In this document: one piece after another, positions 47,971 through 61,839 of the stretch | How positions within the stretch are numbered: the first letter of the stretch is position 1 | Layout of the letters: every line of letters starts with the position of its first letter | Origin: Pseudoscleropodium purum | Taxonomy: Eukaryota > Streptophyta > Bryopsida > Hypnales > Brachytheciaceae | Direction: 5' to 3' | Assembly: GCA_963969395.1 (NCBI GenBank) | Contig: OZ017796.1 | Location: 684,501 to 748,500 of the forward strand | DNA length: 64,000 nucleotides | The notes under the pieces: model-generated | What the model was told of the DNA's origin: nothing | Databases searched by the model: none | Seen by the model: the letters and a program-made list of their open reading frames with translations, nothing else | Position numbers and translations under genes: made by a program

Positions 47971-48199
47971 CCCGCATGGCGGGCTGCCTAGGTGGCTGCT
48001 AAGGTAGAAAAAAAATTATTTTAAACGAACACCACCCAAAAAAAAATTAAATTAAATTTTTTTTATTTGTCCAAAACAACAGAAAAAATCAACAAATTTT
48101 AGTTTGATTTTGTCCAAAACAACACCTCTAAAATGACTGAATCATTCAATAGATTTAAGTTGAAATTCTATTGTTTTGGTCATGAATTTTTTAGTAGTG

Positions 48200-51130
48200 G
48201 ATGCTTATGTTTCTAGATTACGAGAAGGTGTTTGACAAGGTAAATAGGGCATTTGTACAAGTACTAATGAACAAAATGGAATTTGACCAGATATTCATTA
48301 GATGAACAACTGCCTTTTATCAAGACTTGGAATCATCAATAATAGTGAATGGCAAAGCGAACCCTGTCTTCACACTAGGGAGAGCAATGCAGCAAGGCTA
48401 CCCACTAGCATCTTACCTCTATCTACTAGTAGTAGACACACTAGGCCACATGCTACAGGATGAGGCCTACGAAGTACAAGGCATCAAACCACTGAACAAC
48501 AAGACTAGCATAGAAATACTATTCACTGATGACACCTCCTTATCTCTACAAGGAAATAAAGACAACTTGGACAAGGCTTTGGTAGTACTTGATCTCTACT
48601 GCGAAGCCTCATGAAGCAAAATCAACTAGCCAAAAACAAATCTCATATGGGCGTCACTAACCGATAGGAAACGGATTTGGGGAGAATGACTTGAAGCACA
48701 TTAGCTACAAAGAAAAAGTTGCCATTACCTTGGAGTATCGATAGGATTCTGAGTCTCGCTAGGCATGCGCAATGAGAAAGCTCTATCTCTCATTAAGAAT
48801 GCCCTAGTCTACTAGAATCATAAGGCCCTATCATAAACAAGACACCTATTAGTATCAAATTGAGTAATCCTTGCATTGCTTTGGTACCTAGCAGCCATAG
48901 CAGACATAGGGATTAAAACATTGAAGATAGCCTATGGACTTGTGCGTGACTACCTCTAGTTAGGAAGGAAGGATGGACGGACAAGAACGCGAGTCATACG
49001 GGATTCAACCATTGCACCCTATAGCCATGGAGGTATCTAGATAATAGACCCAATTGCACAAACCTAGGCTTTGCTAACCAAATTTATGATTAGAGGCCTC
49101 TAGGAAGGAGGCAAAACATGGAAGGTACTACTACATCACCAAATCAATACCTTCAAACCCGCAAGAAAACACAATTGGCTACTAGGCTGAAACTAGCTCA
49201 TGACACTAATCCAAATCCAAGAAGCTAGATCCACATTATGGAGGGTAGTGTGGAGATCATGGTGTAGTGTAAAGGCACAAGTTATATAGTAAGACCCACA
49301 CACACAACAAAAAATAATGCGACAACCCTTATTTGATAATCCATGGATCTTAAGAGAGACAGGGAAGTCAAATGGGATGGAGTCAGGCAATAGATTCTCA
49401 AATTGGGCAACAAAAGGCATCCAACTCATACAAGATGTATGGAACCAGAATAACAACAATTAGAAAACAGCACATTGTTTTGATTATGCACCACCAAATT
49501 GCAGAAGACTAACGACCTTAGAACCCAACTAATCAATAATATTCCAAAAACCCTAACCAAGTCCAACCATTAGTGACAAGTCAATGGATCACCCCAAATG
49601 GAGAAAGTGAACCACGGATTGTATATCACATTACAAACTGCATAGAAGGAGGGATCATTGCAGACCATTACCAACCTATAAACAATACCCTTGAATTAGA
49701 ACATCAAGGAACTAATTTCTTATATGCGCCCACTCACACAATCCATCCTTCACGAATTCAGCATGCAAGTCATAAGCCACAATTCCTAGGTTTCAACCCC
49801 TCCACCCTATTCTCTCAAACAAATCAGTTCAACTCCACAACCCAATAAGGATTGCAGACCTAGACTCAGACCTTGGCAAATGGAAGTAGAAAACCCTCAA
49901 TTAGCTACCTCAAACTCACATTTTTTTAATACAACACGAAAAAGGAATACAAAATGGAGTTACAGCTTCAAATTTGCCTTATCAATTATAATACAAGACT
50001 ACAAGCACATGACCTTACATTTCAAGAGAGGAAGCAAATCTACAAACAAATTTGGCACGCTTGGCTCCTTAGAAAAGTCAACACCTTTCTCTGGCTCCTC
50101 CACAATGAAGGCTTACCATTAGGCAGTTGGCTACAAGTTATGAATATGGACAGATCGTGTAAGCTATACATCACGACTCTATTAGAAACAACTCAACACA
50201 CATTTATAGAATGCTCGAAGGTTATAGAAGCATGGTTCTTATTTAATGCCCTCAAAAAGCAATACAACCTCTCCCAATATAACTAATACTAGAAGACATC
50301 ATCAAATGTGTAATCCTATCAAGACTAGACTTTGCAAACAAATAGTTTAGTGCTTCATGCAAAGTGATGGAGGAAACCCCGTGGGACCTATTCAAATGGC
50401 TAATTCTAAGGAATATTTGATGTCAGTGATGCAGTGAAACCATGAGGAACAAAGTCCTAAACCTTGGCACAGCCCTTCATGCGGCATGGAGAACAACTAT
50501 ACAAATCGGGGTGGCAGTCTAAAGGGACATCAAGAAATCGCCAATAACAGCTCCCTACCGAGCCATAGTCTTCTATGCCACTTAGGCCACCATAAAGGCG
50601 TTCTGCTCAAACACTGCACCTAACGGCTCCCCGACCTAGAACTTCATTCCAAGTACAACATTTTTGCTTTAGCAATTAGCAATTAGGACACAAACACCAA
50701 GGCAAAGTGTCTTGACCATCAACTCCCCAACCACCGCCTCAAACAACGACAACAACACCGACAACTTGATCCTCACTCAATGGGGGGAATCGGTTGATAA
50801 TCACAATGGAATTCGCCTAGATCACTACTCAAATGACACCACCAATCTAGTAGCATCGCAGCAGGAATGGGACGACAAGTACAACATCGATGCCAAAAGA
50901 TCACAACACAACATCAAAGGTTCACAACACCATGCCAACCCAAGCACCCCCAACGAGTAAGAGACACAAAGCTCCCTAATAAGTGGATATTATTCTACAT
51001 TAGATCCTTCATGAGATAGAATTGGACAATGCGCAAGTCCTCTACCCCAAATTGGCTCCGACAGACAAGCTCTCATTGTTCAACTTGCAAATTGTTGACT
51101 TAGACTTACAGGAGGTCTTCAATGGTATTT
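48200..51130 (+). pseudogene. L1-type LINE ORF2: reverse transcriptase core and zinc-binding C-terminus
   Basis: Continues directly from the CACTA-type insertion: MLMFLDYEKVFDKVNR, then RAMQQGYPLASYLYLLVVD and LFTDDTSLSLQG, the FxDD catalytic box of the reverse transcriptase. Near 49954-50286 the zf-RVT domain is clear: KVNTFLWLLHNEGLPLGSWLQ, Cys, TTQHTFIECSKV. Many stops and frameshifts. The 3' end is vague; no poly(A) tail is evident, and the remnant fades before the pyrimidine-rich tract at 51140. Confidence 0.75.
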
Positions 51131-51139
51131 ACTTGAACT

Positions 51140-51640
51140 GAACTTGGGATTAGGCTTGATTTGTCTTGCTCGGCTTTCTCGTTGCCTTTCCACCCCTTGC
51201 TTTGTCTCTTTTCTTCCCTTGCTCTTTGTTTCCCCATTCAGTGCTTTCTTTCTCTATCTTCCCTTTGCTTTTTCTCTCTCTTCTCTCAACTTTTTCTCCC
51301 TTTCTCTTTTCTCGTTGCTTTGTCTCCCTCTTCCCCTATTTTTCGCCCTCGCTTGACTCTTACACATTCCTTGCTCGTTCCTTGTCTTCATGTTCCCCTT
51401 GCTCTCCTATTTCCTTCATTCTCATGTTCCCTTAGCCTCGGCCTCTTCCTTTCTACCTTCTCTACCTTTGTTCCAGCCTTGCCTTCAGGCACAAAGCTTG
51501 TGCTCCCCTACTCCTTGTTCTTTGCTACCCCTAAGTTTTCCCCATTAGGTCTTCTTGGCCCCTCACCTGTTTCGGTTGCTCCCTACCCGACCTTTCTACC
51601 ATAGCATTGTCACCTTCTTTCTTCCTCCCCACCTTTTGGT
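51140..51640 (+). repeat. Pyrimidine-rich tract
   Basis: About 500 bases of C/T-rich sequence (TTTCTCTCTCTT, CCTTGCTC words). Overlapping open frames here (Leu/Ser/Phe/Pro-rich) are products of the composition, not genes. Confidence 0.7.
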
Positions 51641-52830
51641 GTGTAACCAACCTCTAGGCATTTTATAAGTAAAGTACCACTCATGAATGGGTTTCATCTA
51701 GCACCTCGATCTGGTTGGGGCAATCAATTGTATTGCATGCAAAAATGACATTGAAGAATTTTTTAGAAGTTGCAAAGGATTCTAGAAGGTGGTATATATC
51801 CATTTCAACTCTTTTGGTATTCTTTTTTGTAGTGTTTGTATATAACTTCTTATGTTAAATCTTGGAAGGACAACACCTTAGTGGATAGGTGCTTGGTAAA
51901 AAATGATTCAATATTTGAACTAATAGGTGCATTATGTGTTAGCATAGAGAAAGTCATCCATTGGACACTTATTGTCATTGGAGTCCTTTCAAGATATTCA
52001 AAGTGTTATAGTGGTAGCATAAAGAGGATTTTGTTAAATGGTGATATTAAAAAAAAATTGATCTTCGTTAAAACCCTTGCAAAATTTTTAAAACTGAAAC
52101 CTTCTTCTCCAAACAAGAAAGAATGAGAGGCCTCTCTAGATTGATTAGGAGTCTAGTTATCAAATTTGATTCCAAGCAATAGGCTACACAAACTGAAGCG
52201 TCCGCTTTCACATGCTGGCCCCCGTTTGGCATGCCACTTGGCCCTGGTGCGAAAACAGAGGATGAGATATTAGAGAAGGCGATATTAAAGAGGTCTGATA
52301 CAAACTGCTACTAGAACAGGTCAAGAAATTAGGGTTAGGTTTGGGGAGCTGCTCCTTACTCCAAGGCAGAAGAATCACATAATTTTCCCGCAGTTCAATT
52401 CTTTTATTCGAGACCCCTGGATGGCCGCATGACTTAAGCTTAGCATTGATGCTCTAGATCATTACTGATATCGGATGCTTCATCTTGCTGCACAATTTGG
52501 CTAGTAAAAGTTTTGCAGTGTATATCGACATTGATAGCACTATAACAGGCCAGCGCTCCTGTTGTCTCTGATTCGGGCTCGCAAATCGAGCCGCTATTCT
52601 TCAAATTCCAGTCTTGGCGAATGAATTGCCATCTTCGTTTTGCTAGGGGTTTTAGGGTTTAGGGTTTAAGAACGAGCGGGAGAGCGACGGTAGTCTGAAC
52701 CTAGAGATGAGTTTTTTGAGTGCGTACAATATTCACGAAAGGATCACATAACGGCTGTTTGACAATGTCCCCGAGCATCATTCTCGAAGGAGGAATGGTT
52801 GGAATCCAGAATTAGGAGTCTATCAAATTT
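51641..52830. other. Intergenic DNA upstream of DEG10
   Basis: No gene recognised. A short frame (51836-52126) has no known domain. The last 200 bases are the probable promoter and 5' leader of the protease gene. Confidence 0.5.
52651..52670 (+). promoter_or_regulatory. Telo-box-like motif before DEG10
   Basis: Tandem TTTAGGGTTTAGGGTTTAAG about 180 bp upstream of the start codon. Telo-boxes (AAACCCTAA) are common in plant promoters of housekeeping and organelle-biogenesis genes. Function here is inferred. Confidence 0.45.
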
Positions 52831-52848
52831 ATTGTGCGTTCGAGAAAC

Positions 52849-55800
52849 ATGTACAACAAGATGAAGTCGGCACCGTTTAGACGGAGTCTGCTTCTGTCCC
52901 GTCGTTTGTTAACTTCATATCAAACTGCAGGGAAAATAGAGACATGCAATGCAGTTGCATCCAGAATACAGAGTCTACCATCTTCCTGTAGATCTGGATT
53001 TCTCGGTAACCTGAGGTCCAATCCTCGGGATGGTGAAGGCTTGGGTTACGAGAGGACATTGCATATGTTGACGAATGCGCGCCGGTTGACGACGAGTATT
53101 GCGAGTCCCTCTGTCGAGAGAGGTCGAGCACAAGATCCGTACCTGGCTACTGAAATTGCTTTGGACGCCGTTGTGAAGATCTTTGCAGTTTCCAGTAGCC
53201 CAAACTACTTCCTTCCCTGGCAGAACAAAGCGCAGCGAGAGGCCACTGGCTCTGGTGAGTGCCCGAAGCTTGAACCTTAAGAACGATCCACCTGTTTTTT
53301 TATTGCAGTACGAATGTGGAAGACATAATGGTCGCTTTAATTTTATGAAACTATGCTTTCAAAGAGATCTAGTAACCCTTGAAGTCATGCATTTTTTAGG
53401 GTCATTTTCACCTCCTTGTGGAAGTTATTCCTAAATGATGTCAAAATTTCATATTTTACGTTATTTTTATATTGGACTGGATTATTGATATTTTCCTTTG
53501 AAGTAGGATATCGGTTTTTGAAGTTCAAACATTTTTCTTTTTTCTTGACTTTGAATGACGAGGTGAATCTTAGATTAATTGTTTTGAATAACTTACCTAG
53601 GATCATACATTGGACACTCTTGCCATTCTAATTGAACAAAACCTCGTGAATTTATGGACTGTAGAGGTCTGTTGACTTTTTGGAAGCTGCTTTTTTCAAA
53701 TGCTCATATCTTATTTGAATTTCTTCTTTTTTTGTGATAGGGGTCGCCATTCTATGAATTGGCAAGAATTGTCATAACGTGGCACTAAATATGAGTTTTG
53801 TGACTGAAGAAGCCCCCATTGGGCATATAGCGGTTAACAAGATGCATCCGTTTGACTCACTTGATCAGGTTTTGATTATGCATATAAATACTAATACAGG
53901 TGCAGTCCGTTACTTGGATTGTCAAGATCTGATACAAAATGGAGGTGATTTGCAGGGTTTGTGATATCAGGGCGCCGGATTATAACAAATGCGCATGTGG
54001 TAGCTGATCAAACACACATGATGGTCCGCAAGCATGGGTCGCCCATCAAGTACCATGCGCATATTGAGGCTGTGGGTCATGAATGCGACTTGGCTGTTTT
54101 GCGAGTTCATGACGATGAATTTTGGGAAGGAATGTTAGAGCTTGAACTTGGGGATATCCCGTTCCTCCAAGAGTCTGTCGCGGTTGTTGGATACCCTCAA
54201 GGTAAATGAACAAGCAATTAGTGATACCAACTCTTTGCTGTTCAATTGAACAGTGGTTTCATGGTTAAGTACTTGCTGATGTATTAAAACGCGGTTGCTT
54301 ATAACCCGTAAGTGTCTAAGCTAAAGAAAGGACGTTCATTTTGCTTGCTAATAGTGAATTACAGTTAATTTTAATACATATTTCTATTGTCCTAATATGT
54401 AGGGTATGGTTTCCTCTTTTGATGGGAACATTTTGTTACCTCTCTTGAAATTTCCTGAATGATATATTCCAAATCCTATTGATAATATTGGAAGCTGACA
54501 CGTATGACAAGTATGGGCACTCCCGGTTAAAGGGTCTTCTTCAAGACAGCATTTCTCGGAGTACTTCATCATGCTTATGGTGTTACAACGACTTGCTCTG
54601 AATTCTGCAGGAGGCGATAACATCTCAGTTACCGGAGGCGTTGTGTCTCGAGTTGAGCCAACGCGGTATGTGCATGGGGCTGCTCACCTCATGGCCATCC
54701 AGATTGATGCTGCCATCAATCCAGGGAACAGCGGTGGCCCTGCCCTTATGGAGGACAAGGTGGTTGGAGTAGCCTTTCAAAATCTTGCGAACGCAGAAAA
54801 TATAGGGTCTGTTATTACCTATCCAATCATTTTTATTCTGTCTGTACGACTTGCTTAGTACGAAAAGGATTGAAGCGTTTTGAAATTGGAAATCTCATCG
54901 CAAGATTAAATTTTGGAAGTCTCTCAGATTTTCTTCTGCACAGTGATACTCGCAGTTACTGAGATTTGATATTGAGGCATCATTAATGTTACTTCAATTA
55001 TTTTGCAGGTATATTATACCAGTTCCAGTCATTAGGCACTTTCTGGCGGACGTGGAGGAAACTGGAAGCTACATTGGCTTCTGTTCGCTGGGCGTCACAT
55101 GCCAATCAACTGAAAATGTGCAACTACGCGAGCTTCTCAAGTAAATGACTCTGGAACCTTCTTCAATGCAGAGAAATGTAGCACAAATTTGATATGAAAC
55201 ATCTTGTTTGTCACTATTTCAGTCACGTTTTGAGCTTCTCTATTCGTCTCCACCTTAGAATAGAAATCATCACTTCGCCACGCAAGAATAGAGGAATTGA
55301 ACTCCAGAAAGATACATCAGCATAGTTGTTTTAATGCCACGCATTGTTTCCACTACTGACGTATTACCATTGGTGCACTACAGGATGCCCCCTGGTCTGA
55401 CAGGCGTCTTGATTAACAAAATTCACCCTCTCACTGATACCAGTCGATGTCTTAAAAGAGATGATGTAATTCTGGCTTTCGATGATATTCCCATCGCTAA
55501 TGATGGAACAGGTAGTAATTCTAGCCTACTCTAATTTCTTTGTTCAAATCCGTTGCCTGGATTTCTTCAACTTGCTTCACATTCCTGTATACTGCATGCC
55601 TTTACGTTAGCATCGTCGTGAGTTTCTTTGTGCTATCATGAATTTTTTGCATGAAGGTACACCTCGAATACTTGGACTGTAAAAACTAATTAATTTCTAA
55701 GGCTGGTGAGGGTACCTTCTGAAAAATTGACACTTAGGTGAGGATGAGCTGACAAGGCTGAGAATTGCAGTGCATTTTCGTAACAGGGAGCGCATCTCTT

Positions 55801-57369
55801 TTGATCACCTGGTGTCGATGAAGAAGGCTGGTGAAACTGCCAAAGTATCTGTTCTGCGAGCCGGGCAAAAACTCCATTTTGACGTCAAGCTGGGCCCTGT
55901 ATGTAGCACTATCCTTACTTTTTTCCCTTCAGTCTCAGTATTTATTTTGGGGTTGGACTGTCAAATCGAATAAATAGGAATTGGCGATCATTTCATGTAT
56001 GCTGCACTGCAGTTTTTACTTGTTATGTAATGAAATGGGTCAGGAGATGTCTTTTGAAAGATAAAGAAGCCAGGATCTATGGATGATAATGTATTTTGAA
56101 CAAAAGGAGCACATTGAGTTACTGGTGGATGTTAGTAAAAGATGTCAAGTAACTCGAGCTTTCCAATATATCGCACATAATTGTGCAGTCAACATGCCAG
56201 TGCAACCATGTATAGTGGATTTTCTAGATGGGGAAGAGGCTTGACATAGTATTGGATGGATCTGACTTCCTCAACGGACAATTTTAATCTGCAATGATAT
56301 GTATATCATAACACAAGACTGACTCCCATGATCAATGCTTTTTTGCAGTTGCGACCTTTGGTGCCTATACATCAATTTGACACATTACCAAGTTACTTCA
56401 TCTTTGCGGGCCTTGTATTCACACCCTTGTCTCAACCGTATTTGCAAGAATATGGGGAGGAATGGTACAATACCTCACCACGGCGTCTGTGTGAGAAAGC
56501 CTTGTCTGCTTATCCAACCAAACCTGGGCAACAACTCGTCATCTTGTCACAAGTGAGAATTGGTGGCTACTTTGATGTTTTCCTGTTTATTTTCTAAAAT
56601 AATGTCTCTAAAAATGAGATGTATTTCTGAGATCACTTTTTGTCGAAGAAAATCATTTTAAGCATCAGGTGCATGTACTTGTAGTTTCAAGTTCACAACC
56701 AAAATGGCATTCAGCTTGTCTTATTCATGACTTCATCTAGAGGCCATTTCTAGGTGTATGCAATAACTCAGTGTTTGACTTCCAGGTTCTGATGGACGAG
56801 ATCAATGCTGGCTACGAAAGATTTCATGAATTTCAGGTATTTTCCTAGACTTGTAGCCATCTGGTCGACGGTGTATGCCATGTCAAGAGCTCTAGGATGG
56901 ATTGAAGTTTGCATACAATGCTGTATTCTGTCTTCGTTTTTTCCTTACTGTTCGATTTATGTTGATGGCTTTTATTTGGTGAATGTCAAATCATGTCAGT
57001 GTCAAATCTTTTGTCTCATAGGTGAACAAAGTAAATGGAGTTGAAGTCCATAACCTACGGCATCTACGAAAACTTGTAGAAGAATGTAAGGAGACCAGCC
57101 TCCGCTTCGATTTGGATGATAGTCGAGTAGTAGTTCTAGATTTCCGAGCTGCAAGAGAAGCATCCTTAAGAATTTTGCAGCGTCATCGTATCCCGTCCCA
57201 TACATCTAAAGACCTCTTGGAAGAAGAGGACTCTAAAGCAGGTGCTTTCCTGAGTTGGGAGGGCCCTTGGCACAAGGATGAGAACAAGGATTCTGAGGGC
57301 ATGCCCGTTGAGGAGGGGGAGTTGCCTCAGCCAGTGAAGGCGTCGTCGTCGTTTTCCAAACAGAATTGA
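52849..57369 (+). CDS. DEG10: DEG10-type HtrA-family serine protease, nine exons
   Basis: ATP-independent serine protease of the Deg/HtrA family; Arabidopsis DEG10 is mitochondrial. Exons: 52849-53254, 53956-54201, 54611-54806, 55009-55140, 55384-55511, 55771-55898, 56349-56552, 56786-56836, 57022-57369; total 1,839 bp, 612 residues, all phases consistent. The start is the first in-frame ATG; it gives an Arg/Ser-rich presequence ([14 protein letters not shown]) suited to organelle import. The trypsin-like core has all three catalytic residues: His in TNAHVVAD, Asp in HECDLAVL, Ser in [13 protein letters not shown]-type regions follow ([42 protein letters not shown]). Blocks [14 protein letters not shown] and [12 protein letters not shown] are characteristic of the DEG9/DEG10 group; the DEG10 assignment over DEG9 rests on remembered sequence. 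The acidic C-terminal tail (EGELPQP) is less conserved. Confidence 0.92.
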
Positions 57370-60300
57370 CCAAGTGAGAGTCATGCATCTGTTACTGTCG
57401 CACAGAATGACAAAAAAATACTTGTATATCAATGTCAAGTATTTTCCCTCAATTTTACATAACCAAAAACCTAAGTTATATTTCAAAACTTTGCCTATCA
57501 CAACTTGTTTAACAATTTTGATTGACCAATTGCTCTATTGTATATGCAGGCAAGATGCTGATTGACATTGAGGTCAGCTAATACGAATATTCAACCTGTC
57601 AGTGATCTACGACATTCATGGGAAAGTTATATCGTTGTGTTTATCTTCCATAGGAGGTGGGTCTGCAGATGTGAGAATCTAGGAGTAACTTCGGGACTTC
57701 CTCTTCTCAATCTGGGACCTTCAAAATTAGGGGAAGGCAATTTTGATATCCATTGAGCAGTGGAGGTTTTAGATCCTCCATGATTAACATTGGCCATTTT
57801 TTATCAAATGAAATAAAGATAGCCAAATCAGCTTCACTATGGTTGGTAGCATGGCAGACGTGGCTAATAGTCCCACTGGTCTTGCATTACTGGGTTCAGA
57901 CAAGTGTTGTTGGGCAGATCATCTCGTCGATGCTGTCTCCCCACATGGCAGGAGCTGGTGAACGAATCTGCTCTTCAATCGTTGATCAGAAAATACCTAC
58001 TTGATGAGGTGAATTTCTTTGAATCAACATTGAACACAACCTCTTTTCTGTCCAAATCAAGATTCTTTTGTAATCTCTTCTACCGATTCTCTTCCGATGT
58101 AGCCTTTGGAATTTGACACTGCTTAACGCATCACCTCTGCGGAAGGTAAGTCCACAAAACTTCAAACAAGTCCAGACGGTAAGCGGTTATGCTTGCCTAA
58201 TCAACCATGCCTGAAACCGACTACCGGTATTGTTGGTTATTATGTATTCTATTGGTATTATTTTATTCTGTGCTTTCTATTGAAGAATATTCTTTGCTTT
58301 GAGCTAGTTAACACATTCTCACCTATTCTGCTATACTGATTTGTTCTGTTACAAAATGAACTTAAAAATGGCTATAACTTTTTACAGGGGAGGAATATTT
58401 TTACCCAGTGTAAGTTATGTGTTTCGAATGTGGAAAGTATTTCCTGCTCTTTTTCCCTGCCTTAGGTCCCAGGTAACTAGTTCTGAGCTCCAAGCATTAA
58501 GTTGATGCAGCCCGGTTCAGAGTCTTCAGCAGCCATGGACCCAACAGGCGACTCCTAGATATAACTGACTTGTTTTGCGGTACAGTTTTCTGAAGTTTGC
58601 CAGACTTGCAGCAATTCGACCATGGGTAGTTTTCCATTGGGAGCTGCAGGTTCAAATAAGTTGGTACGAAGTCTTCCTCTGCCACTTCTCATGCGACTTA
58701 GAGTTCATTCAATGTGAGTGTACAGCAGAACCCCAGCACGTTCCCAAATGCAAAGCTGGAAGCATTGGTTTTGCAACTGACCCTTCCAGTTCTTGCCTAA
58801 AATGTACAGCATCTATTCATGAGACTGCCTAAGGTCGATTTGGAGTACACTTACAGTTTATTCATTGGGTGTCTGAAAAATGTGTGCTAAGAGAATCTGG
58901 AAACCCAGCCCTTTAGACTCCCAACAATATCAAATAGAAACCTACAGTAGATAAACTCAATAATAGGAATTATGCTTATATTCTTATTGGGGCAATTTTG
59001 GGTATAAGGTAGGAGGCTCAAACTTCAACTGGGTATTAGAAGCGAACATGACTCAGAGGTACATTTTGCTTTCATCAATGTACCAACTAAGGGAGCCGAC
59101 CCATTTCTGATCACCCCACCCCCCACCCCATTTCCAACATGTAGCCTGTTTGAATTCTATGAAGTTGTGGCCCGGTTCCTGGAGGTGGTTGTGGCACAAG
59201 ATGATTGGTTGCAAGGCTTTCAATATTGCAATCAGCTCTTGGTTGATTTGCAACCAACCTATAGTTGGAAATAGAAAAGCCTACATTACTAGTATAGGTC
59301 GTATAGTACAATTTGACTAAAAAATCCATAATAATTACATTTTGAGCTAAAAAATTCTGAAAAATTATGTAATCCTTTTTAAATCTATTTCTATGTGTGG
59401 GAAAATTTCTGCATTTAGAAAATTTGCACTCCACGTGTCTGTAATTGCTTAAGTGGTTGGAAATGGGTCAACTCCCTTATTCACATTTGAAGAGGTGGCC
59501 ACTTTTGATGACCACAAATGTTAAGAACAAAGGTTTAGTGATTTCAAGATGACTCTTTTAATTGATCATATTGTAGAAAGTATATAACTTTAATGGAAAA
59601 AACCTTTATATTATTTGATTGAAATAGTGAAGAAGATGCATTTGTCCAAAGAAATAATTATTTGAACAAAACTCTTCAAAATAGCTTGAGGTCAAATATG
59701 AACTTCTTCATCTTTAATCCCAAAAGGACTAGACCTATCAACAAGGTAATTTGCCAAAAAAGGATTTGATTTTTGAACTAGTACATGCATTCTTCATTTC
59801 TACACTAATCTTGAAAATCATTTGTCATTCACTTTTGGGTCTCAACATCTTTTTAGGGTTAACCCTTCAAACTCATTTTATTAAGCCGAGATGTTATTTG
59901 TATGTTTGAAAAATCCTAAGCAAAGTATCAAATTTTGTTTTTTACTCTCATTTGTTCTTTGATATTGGAAAATCAATCAACATTCTTTGGAATCTAATGT
60001 TTTCAAAGATCTAATAGTTGGTAAAAAAAAGCTATGTTTTATTTTGTTTGACCTCTAATTCAAGCAAGAGGAACAAAGTATTATTTGGCTATGTATACAT
60101 CTTCCTTATTTGAGGCTTTGTTCAAATCTAAAATCTTTAGATCTTTTTGCAATGTAGAATATGACTTCTAGAACTCAAAAGTTATAATTTCTTTAGGCAA
60201 GGCTCTTGTACTAGTCAAGAATAAGATTTTATGGTTATAAATCATTAGAAGATTTTCAAGAGGTTGGGAGGGCCATTTCAGGTCCGTTCTCATCATTGTT

Positions 60301-61839
60301 CCCCCGGTAGACAAAGAACAACCTTTGTCAAATTGTTTTTTGAAGAAAAAATATTAAATGAAAAAAAGTTGAATGTTTTTATTATTTTAATGACGTGGTA
60401 GTAGTTATAGATGGTGTAGTAAGTTCCTAGAGTCTAAAAAACTCTAAAAACTCGCAACTCTCAAAAGCAATTGAAAATCTTCTAATGTCTACAAAGTGAA
60501 AAAAGTATGATTTGTAACCTTATTTTTAGAAAATGTAATTTTTGATCATTTTCATAGTATTTTTAAATTTTTGACTCAATGAACTTTAGAAATTAAAGGT
60601 TAATGAATTGACTATCAAATTATAACTTTAGCAAAGTCCATTTCAAAAAAGACTATTCAATAATCTTTCTTTTAATGAGAAAAGAGATTTTTTATAACAA
60701 GAGATTGCTATAATTAGAGTTATGATGCCCTTTTCTTAGACCCTTAATTGAGCATTGTTGATCAAGATCCAACCATCCCACATTACATTAGATGCAATTG
60801 CATTGCTTCTCCACCATCAATAAACTTGAATTTTTTTGGATTATATGACTATTCATAAATGGAAAGTGTCCAGAGCTTGGAATCATGTGATTAAATTCAT
60901 TGATTTTGGACAACCCTACTACTTATTATTATTCTATCACTACAATGTGCAATGATAAGTGACACTTTCTCTCCCAACATTGAGATCATACCATTAGATA
61001 AATCATATGAAAGGCAAAGCTCATTATAAGAATCAACATCCCTCACTACACAAAATAGTGAGATTAGGCTACCCCATATTAAATTCTTGACATTTGACTT
61101 TATATAAAAATTGATTTTTATTGAACAAAAATATATTACTTTTGAATTAGGTATCATTATAGCTGGACTTATGAACCTCTATGTGGACAAATGGAAATAT
61201 ATGTAGAAGTATTTGTTGACTTTGATGGCTTGTAAAGTAACTTTCTTGGGGTAAGGAAGCCTAATTGTTAAAGCAACCTAATTTCACTATTTTGTATAGT
61301 CTATCCAAGAACATCTCTACCCTATTCTAGATAATTTTTGACATTGATCAACAATGACATCATATTTCCATTTGCCTTGGTGAAGTGTACAATGATATTA
61401 AAGAAATCTAAGGGCTCTAAAAGCCCAGTTTGGGCTCGTTCCCCGTTAGTTGTTCTCTATAGCTATGGAAATGTTCTATTGTCATAATTTTTAAAATAAA
61501 TAAATTAATTAAATTAAATTAAATTCTTCGAATGCAAAACAAAGTTGAAAAATAAATAAATAAATTTTTTGGACAATAACGTAGCAAGGGCTCGGCCACA
61601 TTAGACCGCTACGTTGTCTCTACACAATCGAGTTTCCACACTACAAAGTCCAGTTCCCATGGTTGATAATTTGCAAGCTTTTAGAGCCCCGAAAACTCTT
61701 CTATTGAATACTTCTTCCAATCCATAATACTAGCCCCCCTTTTGATTTTTTTATTTCTCCCCCAATGACTTATTCCATTTTGGAATACTTCACACCAAAT
61801 TTTAGGATTGAAGAAGGTTTCTTTTCTTTTTGACATTAA
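57370..61839. other. Gene-poor AT-rich DNA downstream of DEG10
   Basis: Includes the DEG10 3' flank. Short frames (for example 58575-58832 and 59111-59434) have no recognisable domain. A small inverted repeat, ACGTAGC / GCTACGT, lies near 61579-61612. Confidence 0.5.

Larger units (their letters stand above)
47190..48199. mobile_element. 1.0-kb non-autonomous foldback element with CACTA-type ends
   Basis: Begins CACTACTAGAAATGCACGAC and ends GGTCATGAATTTTTTAGTAGTG, giving imperfect terminal repeats of about 27 bp with the CACTAC tip of plant CACTA elements. It interrupts the LINE reverse transcriptase. Removing it plus one base rejoins the frame as NQDMMLMFLDYEK, and GAT may be the 3-bp target duplication. 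Inside is a long inverted repeat (47470-47624 with 47666-47820) and a tRNA-like segment. No ORF with known domains. Confidence 0.75.

Noticed and set aside
51144..51604. Leu/Ser/Phe-rich frames resembling membrane proteins
   Set aside because: They lie in a pyrimidine-rich low-complexity tract, overlap in three frames, and show no start context or domain.
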